DNA of 64,000 bases from Arthrinium phaeospermum (lineage: Eukaryota > Ascomycota > Sordariomycetes > Amphisphaeriales > Apiosporaceae). The first letter of the stretch is position 1, and each line of letters starts with the position of its first letter. Below are positions 47,644 to 60,200 of this stretch, piece after piece. Below the pieces are notes generated by a model. The model was not told where the DNA came from and did not search any database. It worked only from the letters and a program-made list of their open reading frames with translations. Both the position numbers and the translations under genes were made by a program. The DNA lies in NCBI GenBank assembly GCA_006503535.1, contig QYRS01000002.1:2232001-2296000 (forward strand). The letters are read 5' to 3'.

Positions 47644-50288
47644 ATTGACTGGACCGGTACGGTCGATCGAGAAAAGGGGTGCTGCCGGATTCCTTCTGAT
47701 GACCTAGAAGAGGATAAAAGGTTTGTGCGTGTGTCAAGATTGGTGAAGCAAGGTTGGGAAAGTAGTTATTTCATGTAAGGAAGTTTCAATTTCCTTACTT
47801 GAACCGATGTTTTGAAGTGGTGTAATAGGTACAAATGGGCTGCCTAAAGAATTAGACTGCTTAATCTTATTGCTTAGCATGACTTGGTTTTAGTATTGTT
47901 TTGTTTATGTATTATTAGGGGGAAAAGAGATGATATTATATACTTAGTTTAAACTAATACCTTACTATTTGCTAAATTTAAATTACTTGCTAATAAAGAT
48001 TAATCTTATCGTTTCTATAACTAAGTAACGCCCTTAATACGTTTAAGTAATTATCTATCTTTATAATAGTATAGTAGTCTTATTATTTATAATAATGTTA
48101 ATGAAATAACCTGGTAGGGTATAGAGTACGCCCCTTTACACCCTTCATGGAATTTAATCGGATCTTTTTTCTTTTTTTTTAAGAGCTAGTGTATATTCCT
48201 ATATATTTTTATAGGTGCTCGAATCCGAGTCTTATTGTCCTATAAACCCTTAATTATTAATATAACCCCTTTAACTATAACTCTTTTACCTTTATTAAAT
48301 ACTCTTTTATAGTTAGCCTATATAATACTCTTTTAAGGCTTTAGCATTGCTTTTAGCTTAGAATATCAGGGGCTATATCTTAACAAAGCCATTAAGGTTA
48401 ACCCCTTTGATGTCGAGGCTATTATGATTAGCTATTATTTAACATGGACTGTGTCATTTTTAATATACCAATTATGAGCCGTTAACAGCTACAAGGTATG
48501 AACTTCACACCATACTTATTTTTAAATATACCTAAAGATTTTTAATATTTCGAGTTTGTTAATGCCGATAATCAGCCTTAAACTCCTATAAGTATTAAGA
48601 TTTTCCCGGTGTAGGTCACGATAAGTTTTAGGGGTGATTATATCGATCGGTATTAATACTAAAGTGTCACAAATCTTAAGTATATACTTAACGCCTGTTA
48701 GTTATAAGATTAATACAGTTAAATCCTTTAAATACTGTAGCGTGCCCTTATTACTACCCTTTATATAAAGCGTTTTAAATAATTAACAAGTATGTATAAA
48801 ATAGTAAAGCTAACTCTTAATTAAAGCTAGTGGCTAGCATATTAAACGTTTTAAATTAAGACACTACCATTATATATCCTTATTTAATATAATACGGTAA
48901 TTTTTAATAAAGGGTAACTTAACGCTATTTTAATAGTGGAAATACAATCTGTTATATTTAATTAAGGTATAAGTTAGAAGTTAACGTATATTAAGACCTT
49001 AGAATAGGATTAAATGCTGTTTAATTAAATGTACTTTATTGTATTTAACGCTTAAGGGATATTATAAAAAGGTATAATTTCATTTGTTTTTAACCTAATT
49101 AGTAGATTCACTCGTTCTTATAAGCCGCTACTATATTTTTAGTCTTAGCTATAAACCTTTTGCTCTTCGCTAGACTCTAGTACCAGCTTAATGGGGAAAA
49201 GCTTTATAAGTATTAAAAAGCTAAACCATTTAATACGGTAGGTAAACATTTAAAAGAGGTCTATATCCTAGTTTTCAACCCTAACCGATGACCTATAAGG
49301 TTCATTATTACCCCTTAATTAATTACAAGTTGTCGAGATTAGGCGCAACTGCTATTGTCCGCTAACCTTTACGAGTGCCTTTGTTTTACTTTTGGGATAG
49401 CCTGCGGAGTGTAAGCGGAGTTATAAAAGGGTGGTTCAAAAGCGCCTTAGGCGCTAGGCCGCTGCACGATAAGAGATAGATCGGGAGCGCGCAAGGCGAG
49501 CCGCCCTTATAGAAAGCAGGTAATATATCTCGATTCGTATCGTAAGGCCTAACGAGGTGAACTAGCAAGGCAGCAGCGCGCAATGGCTTTACGGGCCGAA
49601 ATAAAGGTGTGGTGTTGCCGGGCGTCTAATGCCGTAAAAGAGCCCTAGGCTGGTCGATTTAATCAAATAAAGGAAGATATTCCTGCGACCGGTAGTGCGT
49701 ACGCTTATAAGGTGCGGTAAAGAGATATTAACGAAGCGGCCAAAACGGGACTGTAAACTCTTCGAGTGTTCTTAGGTAGAATAGGGGTAGAAGAGGGTAG
49801 TAGCCTTTAATAAACCCGCCGCCATTCGACGCTAAATTATAAGAAATGCAAAGCCGGCTTAAATCTCCTTTTATGCTAAACCGATCGGTCTTCTTTCTAT
49901 ATCCGCTACGCTATTATCGTTATAGAGGACGGCTTACGGAGAGTCTGTAGAAGCAGGCTGTAGAGAACAGATTCCGCTGCGACTGTCGCAAGCCTAACGG
50001 CTATCCTTGTGGCTAGACATTCGCGAAGCGGTGGAACCTCCAGAGATACTACCGGCGCTTTCATGAGCCCGGAAGTTAAGTGCAGCGGCAGTGGCAGTTT
50101 GTACATATGGTCCTTTAGCTGTGACGGGTCCGGGCATGTCGGTAGGACGGCTTGTCGGGATGTCGAGCCCGGGCGAAGATACTTGTACGCGACCCCCACC
50201 GCCTAGGACGGCTACTATGTATCGACTTGACATGGCGCACGCCGCTTTCGGCCGGGTGCTCGTTCCGCACCCCGTGCCGACCTAGTAT
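47644..50288. other. AT-rich RIP remnant and gene-poor flank
   Basis: 47.75-49.33 kb is AT-rich with RIP character and no readable gene. 49.33-50.29 kb is mixed. Frames on both strands at 49.9-50.3 kb lack coding character and overlap the next gene's upstream region. Confidence 0.5.
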
Positions 50289-51513
50289 ATGGACGCCGCC
50301 CCCGTTACCGCCCCCAAAGGCGGCAAGCGGCGGAGGCTCTGGGGTCTCGACTAGAGGGAGCGAGTGCCGGCGTACGAAGTCAAGCGCTTCAGGAAATAGC
50401 CGCTCTAGGTAAGGGCGTTGAGCTGGCTTAGCCAAGGGGCGTTCGAGGCGTTCCAGCAGCATATAGACGCCTTGATGATGTCGTGGGGCCTGTGCCGCGC
50501 CTACAGGGGCACCTGCGTTATTGCTTCGGCAGACTGGAGCGCCGTGGAGCTGTGTATCTTTGCCGGCCTCTTTCGATACCGCAGGTATGCCCCCTCTAGA
50601 GCTCTGAACGACAAGTAAGCTTTTTCTCTTACCCGCTTGGCAGCAGCTAACCCCCTTTCCTTAAGACCTTTAAGTACGACGATTATATCACTCCGTTTTC
50701 GCGCGTAATCGCGTGGTTTTTAACGTGGCCTCGGCGAGGGGCCGACCTCGATAACTTCTTGGGCTGCGGCCCGTTCGCGTCGATGGACGGTTCGCACTTG
50801 TGCTACCAGTAATATTGCGTCGTCCCTTAGTATATCTATTACGAAAAGTCTTCTAGTAACTTAGACCGCCAGCGCTGCTACGACATGGCGCGGTATTTAC
50901 GGGCAGAGGGGATGTTGATCCCTGTCGAATGCACGGACCACGATCCGCCGTGTCTCTTATAGGTAAGCCTCGCAAGCTCTTGGCCTGGTTACCTGACGAC
51001 TGACTTGCCAACCCCGCTCAATAGCATGCGGCTTTAATCACTTACGAGGCCTGCTTGTTGCAATTCGAAGTGTTACGGGTCAGCGAAAAATCACCCCGCG
51101 GGCCGGCCTCTTCTCGGCCGCGATGGCATGGCTATCCTACTCTCGAGTGCACTTTCCCGCTCACCGCGGCGTTCGGCGGCGTCGACGCCATGGTCGCGTT
51201 CGCGCCCGATGACCTTGTGCCGCCTACTGCCCCCCAGGTTACGCCTAAGCCGCTGCTAATGTGCGGCTTATGCCGACGCATCAAGACCTTCGCTAGGATT
51301 ACCCCACTATGGTCTCATATCGTGCATTGTCATGCCGACGCCGACGACGCTGCACGGCTCGAGGAGGTGCGGAAGACGGGACGAGCTTGGCGGAACTACT
51401 GGCGAGAACATTCCGACCCCGGTAGGAGAGATGGTGTTACGCTGTGCCGCCTCGCGGAGCTGGAGGATCCGTCCTTCTCCTGGGAAGGGGTAGTCGCGTG
51501 GAAGCTACGATAA
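50289..51513 (+). pseudogene. Homing-endonuclease-type zinc-binding-loop plus C2H2 protein, RIP-broken
   Basis: Three exons: 50289-50584, about 50665-50962 and 51049-51513. Exon 1 (MDAAPVTAPKGGKRRR, then AFEAFQQHIDALMMSWGLCR) has three stops and ends CGCAG|GTATGC. Exon 2 carries ASMDGSHLCYQ*YCVVP*Y, NLDRQRC and C-x2-H-x3-C in ECTDHDPPCLL. This is the Cys/His spacing of the zinc-binding loop of His-Me endonucleases (Pfam zf-His_Me_endon), with RIP able to explain the Tyr where His is expected. It ends TAG|GTAAGC, a donor whose CAG became TAG. Exon 3 is open and has a C2H2-like finger (MCGLCRRIKTFARITPLWSH then IVHCH) and an acidic/basic tail ending in TAA at 51513. Six stops in all, so not functional. 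In fungi such proteins are often lineage-specific; whether they cut DNA is unknown. Confidence 0.6.
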
Positions 51514-52649
51514 AGCCTGTTACATTGACCTGGACAGCTATTCTTAGCTACAGGATGCGACCGGTGACGTTTTCATCGGGGTTGGATCGGTACCGGCCAG
51601 CCGTTGGCTCAGCTGGCCAGATCCGCGAGAACACCCACATAACGCAGGCTAGTCTATAAATTTCATCCTTTGGTACGGCAGTTTGCCAACAGCTGATGGC
51701 GGATGCCAGTTGGTCACTATAGCTCAGAGAGAACGTATATTGACTTATCTGTTTCGTTTGTATATAAGCTACAACCTAAGCTGGAAGTAAATACAGCGCT
51801 ATCGTGACATTGTTATAAGATGCTAATGGCCCTCTTCGATTTCTGGTTCGTCCACCATCCCGACCGCCATGGCAGCCCATCAATACCAGTCCTCCGTGCG
51901 CCGCCGGTAAGGGTCGAGGGTCCGGTAAGGTATAGTCGGGCGGCGCCAACCTCCAAGTAATTTACTCGTCGGCTCCCGGCCACGAACCTAGTTGGTTTAT
52001 CTCCTTAGGTAAGATCGCTAATATACCATAGCTAGACCCCCCTACTAGCAGCTAGATATATAATTAGTCGCTATTAAGGACTGTTTGGCGGCTATTTAGG
52101 CTAACTTTTTGCTCGCCGCCATCTTTTTAGTTTTCTTTTTCCAAAGTATAAACTCTTGGTTGAAGGTGTATAAGGGCTTGCCAGTCTTGTTTCGAGCCAC
52201 TCGGCCTCCGTTACTAACGAGTAGTGAATGGCTACTTCTGTTCTATATATTGATATTTATATGGGCAATGTTAGCTTGCCCGCGACGGGGTTCTTTATCG
52301 CAAGTAGGGGAGGTGCTTCGCGGTTGGGTCCTCTAGTCCCGTAGGTAGTGGAAGATAATATCGCCCGGATCCGTAGCTTGGCGTGCCGTTGGTATTGGTA
52401 ACAGTGAAGGCGATGCATCCGCTGCAGATCGTAGCGGTTGGGGTTTACCGCAGCCAAGATGACCTGGCTGTCCTTAAGTATCTTCTTAGGAGAGCTTTGT
52501 GGCCTGCCTGTGGTTAGTGGTGAAGACTTGGGCGATTAGAGTCTTGACCTTAATTCGTGGGGTCCGTGGTGGCGTCCACACCGGGATGACCTGGCTCTCC
52601 TCAAGCATCTTCTTGGGGGAGCATTCTGACCAACCTGCGGGCTCCCTGT

Positions 52650-52925
52650 TTAATTGCCTTCTTGAGAGGGCTTTGTCGACCTGCCCGCCCGCCTAAGTGT
52701 CTCCTTGAGAGGGCTTGTTTGCCTGCCCGCCCGCTTAATTGCCTTCTTGAGAGGGCTTGTTTGCCTGCCCGCCCGCCCAAGTGTCTTCTTGAAAGGGCTT
52801 GTTGGCCTGCCCGCCCGCCTAAGTATCTTCTTGAGAGGGCTTGTTTGGCCGCCCGCCCGCCCAAGTATCGTCTTGGGAGGGCTTGTCTGCCTGCGGGCCG
52901 CCTGCTTAAGTTTCTTTTTGAGAGG
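52650..52925. repeat. 42-bp tandem repeat, about six to seven copies
   Basis: The unit contains CTTGAGAGGGCTTGTTTGCC, TGCCCGCCCGC and AAGTGTCTTCTT. The period is 42 bp (14 codons), so both strands show 14-residue repeats (LLERACLPARPPK on plus, ALSRRHLGGRAGKQ on minus). The unit's CTTCTTGAGAGGGC part resembles the dispersed core around it. Confidence 0.88.
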
Positions 52926-53402
52926 GCTCTGTCTGTGGCCCCGCCAGGTTTAGTTCGCGAAGCCGATTCCGAGGCCGGGCACTGGTCCCTGTGCGATCTG
53001 GAAGAAGTTGAATGAAGGAAAGAATGTAATAGTTGCTGTTTTGTATATATAGCCTCTTGATTGCCTAGACGGATCGAGGCAAACTGGAGTGGCTGGAGAA
53101 ATCCGCATAGTTTATTGCGGGCGTCCTAATAGATCCGTGCAACGGCTAGGTGGTAAGATCCTGCTATGAGCCGCTTCTAGTGGCGAAGGCTCGCGCTCGG
53201 CGCGGGAGACAACCCGTTAACACTTCTTCTGGCAGTCGCGACCGCGGACGCAATAAGTAGGTGACGGGGTACGTGGCGGGATAGTAGTAGCTTCGTAGCC
53301 GAGTTCGTTTCTCGGGAATAGTCGTGGTGTCGATAGAACGGTGAGAGTAGAGGTGTGGTTGGTATTGTGGCGCTGGACTGCGTTGGCAGCTCCGTACTTG
53401 TT

Positions 53403-53745
53403 TGGAAACGTTGTTGGGAGGGTTGGGCAGTGTTGGCCTCTGGCAGGAATACTTCGTATGTAGAGAACCTGGGACCGGAAACGTTATTGGGAGGGTTGGG
53501 CAGTATCGGCAGGGTCGGGCAGTGTTGGCCTCTGGCAGGAGTATTTCGTGTGTAGAGAACCTGGGACCGGAAACGTTATTGGGAGGGTTGGGCAGTATCG
53601 GCAGGGTCGGGCAGTGTTGGCCTCTGGCAGGAGTACTTCGTGTGTAGAGAACCTGGGACCGGAAACGTTATTGGGAGGGTTGGGCAGTATCGGCAGGGTC
53701 GGGCAGTGTTGGCCTCTGGCAGTAGTACTTCGTGTGTAAAAATGC
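53403..53745. repeat. 92-bp tandem repeat, about 3.7 copies
   Basis: GAGAACCTGGGACCGGAAAC recurs at 53463, 53555 and 53647, with intervening GGGAGGGTTGGGCAG, TATCGGCAGGGTCGGGCAG and GTTGGCCTCTGGCAG segments. The first copy lacks the TATCGGCAGGGTCGGGCAG insert. Copies are nearly identical. The period is not a multiple of three, so it is unlikely to be coding. Confidence 0.93.
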
Positions 53746-56430
53746 TGGGACCGGTGGCAAGTGCTGCTCGATGTCATGCTCCGACGTTGTCTCCGGAACG
53801 AACGCCAGCCGCTTCAGAGGCACTACTGTCCTATGGTGGTGTGAGCCCGAGTTATAACTGTGCGGTACTTCCTGCATCACCGGCGCCGGAACCTGCTCGG
53901 CGTCATCTTTGGCGCGCTTGAGGATGCCCGGGGAATCTGTAGACGACCCTTGACTGTGCTGGTCCGACAGACCTGGTCCTTTTCGAGTGTCTTCTCGAAA
54001 GAGCGAGACTAGATGAAGCTGTGGCAGGTACTACGACTATTCAAGTCGGAGCAGGCAATACCACGGGAGCTTTCGGAGTATCTACGCCTGGAGCCTGGCA
54101 GGCTATCTGCCGTATCCGATTGACGCTGCTTCTTCTGCTCCTCCCTTTCCTCCCGGGCCCGCGCCGTCTCGAACCGCTCTTGTCGCTTCTTATTGTTTCC
54201 CTTGCGGTAGGCCAGGCAGTTCGCGGCAGGCTAGGCTGGGATAACGCTGGTTGCGAAACTGCGAGAGGGGCTCGAGACGTCCGTATTGGTTGCAGCGTTG
54301 TTTTTCGGCGGTGCTGGTGTTGATGTTGGAGCTGCTGGGACCCGTAACAGTAGTGTGATGCTGCTGTTGTCGTGATTGGATGGGTTACGGGGCTTTCGCG
54401 ATGCCCTTTCTGCGAGGCGGATCCCTGGGGATGATTGGTGTTTAGAGTATTGTGGGTTCTTTTCGAGTGTCTTCTCGAAAGAGCGAGGCTAGAGCAAGCG
54501 GTGGCAGGTAATATGGCTATCCAAGTCGTGACAGGCAACACGACAGGGGCTTCCAGGGGCGTCCAATGGTCACATAGCCTCTGACGAGGTGTTTATGCTG
54601 CCTATTTGGTGGATGGCGGCTTCGAGTTCAAGATCCCGATACATACAGCGGCTTGCGACCGAGTAATCGTCTCGGGGGCGAGCTGGGTACCCCACAACGT
54701 CCGAATTCTCGTGGGTGTATCCGAACTCTACGTTAGGAGCTGCCGCTGATGGAGCCGCGATTAGAAGGTTAACTGGTGCGGAGATAGCCTGGATTGCCGC
54801 CTCTTTCGTTTCGATTTTGCCCCTATGGTGGATTCTGGGCGTCCAGCCTTTTCGTCTCTCTTCCGTAACGCCGTTAATTGCCTTAGGCAATTGATACTGT
54901 TTAAGTATCTTCCCGGAAGGGCGAAAGGATGGGTCGAAAGGGTAGGGCGGGCAAAAAGGCAGGGGCCTCCGGAAGCGTCTATACCGAGCACCTGGTCCAG
55001 TTCGAGTATCTTCTCTAACAGGTTAAGAGGCAGGGCGGTCAACAAGACAGGTTATACATCGGCTGTCGTTCGTTACGGCTGTCGTTCGTCACTACCCATA
55101 CGGGCGGGATCGTGCCCGCTTCCGGAGGCCTTTGCACCGGAGACCTGGTCCTGCTCGGGCACCCGGTCCTGTTCGAGCATCTTCTCGAAAGGGCGAAAGG
55201 GTGGGGCGGGAAAGGCGACAAGGGCTTCTGGAGGCGTTCATACCGGGAACCTGGTCCTTTACGAGTGTTTTCTCGAAAGAGCGAGGCCATAGGAGTAGCA
55301 CAGCCCATCGTTAGAGGTGCGATCGGATCCGCGACCGCGGGCGCTCCGCTTGGCCTCGCCCGACATCTTCCGTGTTCCGGGGCGTCGGTGTACTCGTCTA
55401 GGCTGGTGAGGAACACGTGAAGTACCGCTCGTCGCGAGCGGCTTTCTCATCAGTGGGTATAAAGCCCCCCTCTTAGATGATCCGCCGCAGCGTTTAAGCA
55501 TGCGACACGGCTTTGTAGTGTATCCTGGTTTACGTATTCAAAGCTTAATGGAGTGTAAGGTTGCCAGAAGACCGTGATCTTGCTACCCTCAGTTCGCGGT
55601 AAGCGAGGACGAATGAGGAGCGTGTAAAGTAGCGGCCGTACCCGGCGGCCTGCCTTTCCGGTACTCGAGGGTCTCTTGTCCCGCGCTACAACACTTGAAT
55701 CAGGCGAAGTGGCTTAGAATATGCCAGCATCGCTGTAACGTGTTGATCCTAGATGTGTGATGATGAAGAAAGGAAGAGGTGATGGTGGGTGTAGCGCCTG
55801 ATAGGTTGTCGGTGGGGTAGATTGTGTACTGGTGGGGTGTTTAAGGGCCCCTGATCCAGTATCGTGTCAAGGTCGGGGCTGCTCGGGTGCTTGTGAGCTA
55901 TGTATGTCGCAAGGCGTTATTTGGGTAGGGTGGCATCGTCCGTTATTCCCTCCGGGGCCAATTGTCGATAGGCTAACCTTGATGCTGTCAACATCCAAGG
56001 GCGAGGGCCGGCTGGCTTCAGTGTTGCTGACAGGCTTATTGATGGTGAGTCTTTAGCCGGGCAGCCCATTCCCCAAAGCAGACTTTACCAACTAATCCTG
56101 GCATTGGTTTTGAGTTGGGTCCTGTGAAGCAGTCCCGTAAAGGATCCTCCAGTTCTGTGCCTGCTCTGTCCTGCTTGTGTGTTGAACAGCGCCTCAGCAG
56201 TCGATGGAGGGGGGCGGGTGCTGATCTGTCTTCTCTCCCGTGGTGGTGGATACCGGGTTATAAAGAGAAGATCCAGGTAGGTGTCGTCGAGGAAGGGCAA
56301 GGGAGAAGAGTGCTTGGTGGCCCTTGGCCGACAGAATACTATCCGTCCAATAGTTATGACGGATCAAGCCACTCGAACCTTCTTCATGTATCTAGACACG
56401 CCCTCGGCGCAGGCCTGTGGCGATACCATG

Positions 56431-56821
56431 TCAGTCGGCATATCTAGCTAGAGTCATGGGATATGGAGGAGTCGAGGAGGCTACGAACCATGAAACGATG
56501 AATACTTCGAAGGTAAACTGTCGCTCGACGTCGTCCTGGCCATTTGTAGTCAGTGTCTGCCGCGAAGTCTGGGGCTGAGAAAACTTACCTCCCGGCGGAA
56601 ATTGTTCGACAGGATCCAAGCTCTTCGCCCAGGAGCGTCCCGGGTCTGCCTGCCGATATTCCAGCGGCTTTCTCATCATCGCTGGGGATCGACACGCAGG
56701 GTTCGCTTTGGCTGTGTCTATCAAGCCAGCTGCGGGCCTGGCCAGGTTCATTGGTCTGGTGTCTCCGAAGGTCTCCTAGTAACAGGCCAAGTGCTTCGCG
56801 CTTGCGCACTTGTACAGACAC
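56431..56821 (-). CDS. Weak candidate for a spliced gene fragment
   Basis: A minus-strand frame reads KREALGLLLGDLRRHQTNEP and GTLLGEELGSCRTISAGR, then meets a strong donor (GGGAG|GTAAGT) followed by a CTGAC branch site and CAG acceptors. Two frames are possible beyond it and neither clearly continues a known protein. I list it because the intron signals are good, not because the protein is recognised. Confidence 0.2.
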
Positions 56822-57200
56822 CAGTCAACCCTGGCATGGATGCATAAGTCAGTGTCTCGCATCATATCCACGGCCGAGTCCTTCGGGCAGCATACATTAG
56901 TCAGGAGGCTCTGCAAACCCCGGCGCATGGTAGGTGAATCCGCTGACCGCGGTTACAGTAGTAGAGAAAGAATCGGTATCTGACATATGTACTCGGCATT
57001 TCATGAGCGTTTCGCGGCGAAGAGCCAGTGGCGGATTGGGATATATCAAACTGGCAAACGTACCTCTGGAGGGAGCATAAAATGAATGGGGGTGCGGCAG
57101 TGCCGTAAGGCATAAGGGTTGAAAGCGTGCAGTTACTCTGTCATGTCGGTATGGTATATATATAAGTCAGACGACTAAGCTGAGCTGTGGTGGTGGATGG

Positions 57201-60200
57201 GAGAAGATATAGGTTAGTAAAGGTGAAAGAATAGAGAGTTGGCGCTACGATATGCCGGGCAAGAAATAATAGAGTAGAAAGAAAGGAAAGATGTAATAGT
57301 AATAGGAGAGTAAAGAGATATTAATAAAAGGGGAAGTTTATTAATGTCTTAAAAGTATTAGAAATATAGAAAAGAATTTACGGCTCTAATGGTAGATGAT
57401 AGAGGACGTTAAAGTTAATGGAAGGAAAGGAAAACAATCGGAAATATAAAAGTTGATAGTGAAAGAGAAGCTAGGTGGAGGATATAAGTATGTGAAAGTT
57501 AACGGAGGACGAGTAACCATATTCTCTTAAAAGAAATAAAAAGGCTATAATAACATAGCCTTCCTTAATAAGCAAATTAAGTAGCTTAAATACTTTAGCT
57601 ACAAGATTAAATAGCCGTAGCTATTTTAACCCTAATTTTTTTAGGGCAACTTTTAGGACTATTTATGGTTCCGGGCATTAATTAAAGGGCTCGATAAGAA
57701 GGACAAGTAGATCGACTAAGGCGGTAACAAAATAGGCTGAGGCCGTACCCAGTGGTATCTAGAGATAAGAAAAAAGGGACTTATATAAGGCTAACTAAGT
57801 AGGCTTAGGATTATTAATCGATAATATATTCTTATTTAATATATAAAATAAACTCTTAAATAGATGTAGTTTAAACTCATGCCTAGGAGGAGAGGAAGAG
57901 TGAGTTAATAAAGAAAGAGTAAGTTAATAAAGGAAGAGTGAATTAATAAAGGAAGAATAAGTTAATAAAGGAAGAATGAATTGATAGAAAAAGAGTGAGA
58001 AGAGTGAGTTAATAAAGGAAGATAAGTTAAGAGTAGGCCGGGAAAAACAAGAGCCTTAATTAGAAATTCGGTTAACTTTATTTAATACTTAAGTTTTCTA
58101 AGTTTAATTAATACTTAAATAATAATAAGACTTTAAGGGTTGTGAAAATTATTCACCTGTAAGCAAGTATTACTTAAGGATTTAATTAAAGCTTTATATA
58201 TATCAATTATCTTAGAAGCGGTATTCTTATTAGCTTTAGATTACCTCTTTCTCCTCATTTCTCTTTTTAAAGAATATAAACGTAGATATGGCTATATATA
58301 GGTTATGTAATGAAACTTCCATAATATGCATATTATTACTTTAATATCTATAGAAGCCAGGTGAACAGATACGAGGAATTGCTGCGATCACTTTTATCTA
58401 TCAATTATTGCCTTATACATATACCAACTACCTTAAAGTTTACACATGTATACTTATACTTATTCTTTATATTTACTCGCATAAAGGACCCGGTATAAAG
58501 GCTGTTTAAAACAGCTTTTATAATATATATATAGGATAAGAATTGCTATAATATATATAGAAGCGAAGTAAATAAAAAGCAGGGAGACGTTATATGTATT
58601 TATATTTTATAACTTAAACGTCTTATATATATATAATTTCTTTAAAGTTTATACGTTAAGGCCATACCCTTTATAAAACAAGGCGAAGAAACAATACATA
58701 TTTAAATAGTTGTGAGTTTATTAGCAGAAGTTATATATTAAACATTAAAAGCGAGATCTTTAAATTAAATTAAAGAATTAACTAGCTAGCTAGTTAGCTA
58801 GCTATTTAATTAGATCTTTCACCCTTTATTTATTAACTTAATAAATTATAAAATACCGTTGTTATTATTTATATCGTCGCTGTTAATCTTAATATAGTCT
58901 TAAAACGTTATAAAAATCCTTTTTAATTATTATACGCTTTTTTTAAATATATCCTAGCTATATTAATAAGCATATAATCTTAAGATATATATAAGTTTAT
59001 ATATAATTAATACTTAATTTATAACCGGCGGTTATTATTTAAAACGTTTTCTTTTCTTTTAATTGTTTTAAATATTATTATAGTTTTAATAATTTTAATT
59101 ATTATTTTATTATAATTATCTTCTTCTTTTATTTCCTTTAATATAAAAAAAAGGTTAAGAACTTACCAATATTATTAAATTTAAAGTAATCTTTAAGGTA
59201 GTCGTTTTTATATATATACGTTTATTTACGGTAATAAAATCGGGTTTAATAAAGTTTTAATTAAGATTTATATTAATAGCGTTAATGTAAGCGTTAAATA
59301 ATAAGGTTAAGTTTAAGTATAAAGCGATAGGTTTAGCCTTTTAAATTTAATTATAGTTACTTTTTATAATAAAACTCGATTAAATTTTAAGTAGGTATTT
59401 ATATTATAATTTATTAAATATAATAAATATATATTCTTAATTTAATAATAATAAAAGTTTTAACTTTTAACTTTTATTATTTTCAATTATTTATATTAAG
59501 GTGTTAATATTATAAAGGTTATAGTATATTAAATAAATATATTTAAAGTTAGAGTTAAAGTTAAAATTAAAAGAGGAAGAAGATAAGAAAGTAAAAATAG
59601 AATAAAGTGTATTATTATAAATTAACTTAAAATAGTTAACGAAATTATAAAGCTTTTTTTAAATGTTTTAAAAATAATAAGTACCTTTTTTATTATTATT
59701 AATAGTAATCGTTAATATTTTAATAATAATTTTAGCTTTTATAAATAAAAAAACGTATTATATATTATTATTATTTATTATTATTATTTAATTTAAATAA
59801 ATTAACGTTTTTAAAGTTATATAATATATTCTTAAGGTGGAGATAAGTATTATTTAAAAGGTAATAATTAATAAAATAGGTTTAAAAGCGTAATAAATTC
59901 CGTATTAAATCGAAAGTATTTTAAAAAGGTTTAAATAATTAATAGGTTTAAATAGGATAATTATTAAAAAAAGATAAATATAAAGGATTAACTTTATTAT
60001 ATTAATGGTTATAAACGTTATTAATATTATTAAATATTATACGATATAAGCTTTAAGTATATTAAGTTAAAGTATAATTTAAGTTTTATTATAAGTTTTA
60101 ATTAAAATATAGCTTAAAAGTACATTATTTAATAGTACTTTAAATAAGGTAATAGTGAATATTATAATCTTAAAATTATTATTAACAGTGTTTAAGGTTA

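Larger units (their letters stand above)
52445..55290. repeat. Dispersed degenerate repeat family with a CTTCTCGAAAG core
   Basis: At least eight copies share an ACCTGG(T/C)-...-TCGAG-ATCTTCTCGAAAGGGCG skeleton: about 52.47, 52.60, 53.98, 54.46, 54.90, 55.00, 55.18 and 55.26 kb. The copies at 53981 and 54461 are about 100 bp long, clearly homologous and exactly 480 bp apart. Read on the minus strand they give recurring FEKTLEKDQV-like peptides, on the plus strand FECLLERAR-like peptides. I do not know whether either was coding. Confidence 0.6.
51514..57200. other. Minisatellite-rich right end of the island; genes uncertain
   Basis: 51.8-52.3 kb is mildly AT-rich. 52.4-55.4 kb is dominated by the repeats listed separately, which make overlapping artificial frames on both strands. 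55.4-57.2 kb has short frames only. The best gene candidate (56.4-56.8 kb, minus) is listed as a separate weak feature. Confidence 0.45.

Noticed and set aside
52601..53015. Repetitive proteins on both strands (ALSRR- and LLERA-type)
   Set aside because: A 42-bp tandem repeat yields periodic frames on both strands by construction. No start, splice or flanking domain supports either.
53403..53745. Possible CRISPR array
   Set aside because: Units are contiguous 92-bp tandem copies without unique spacers, in a eukaryotic genome.
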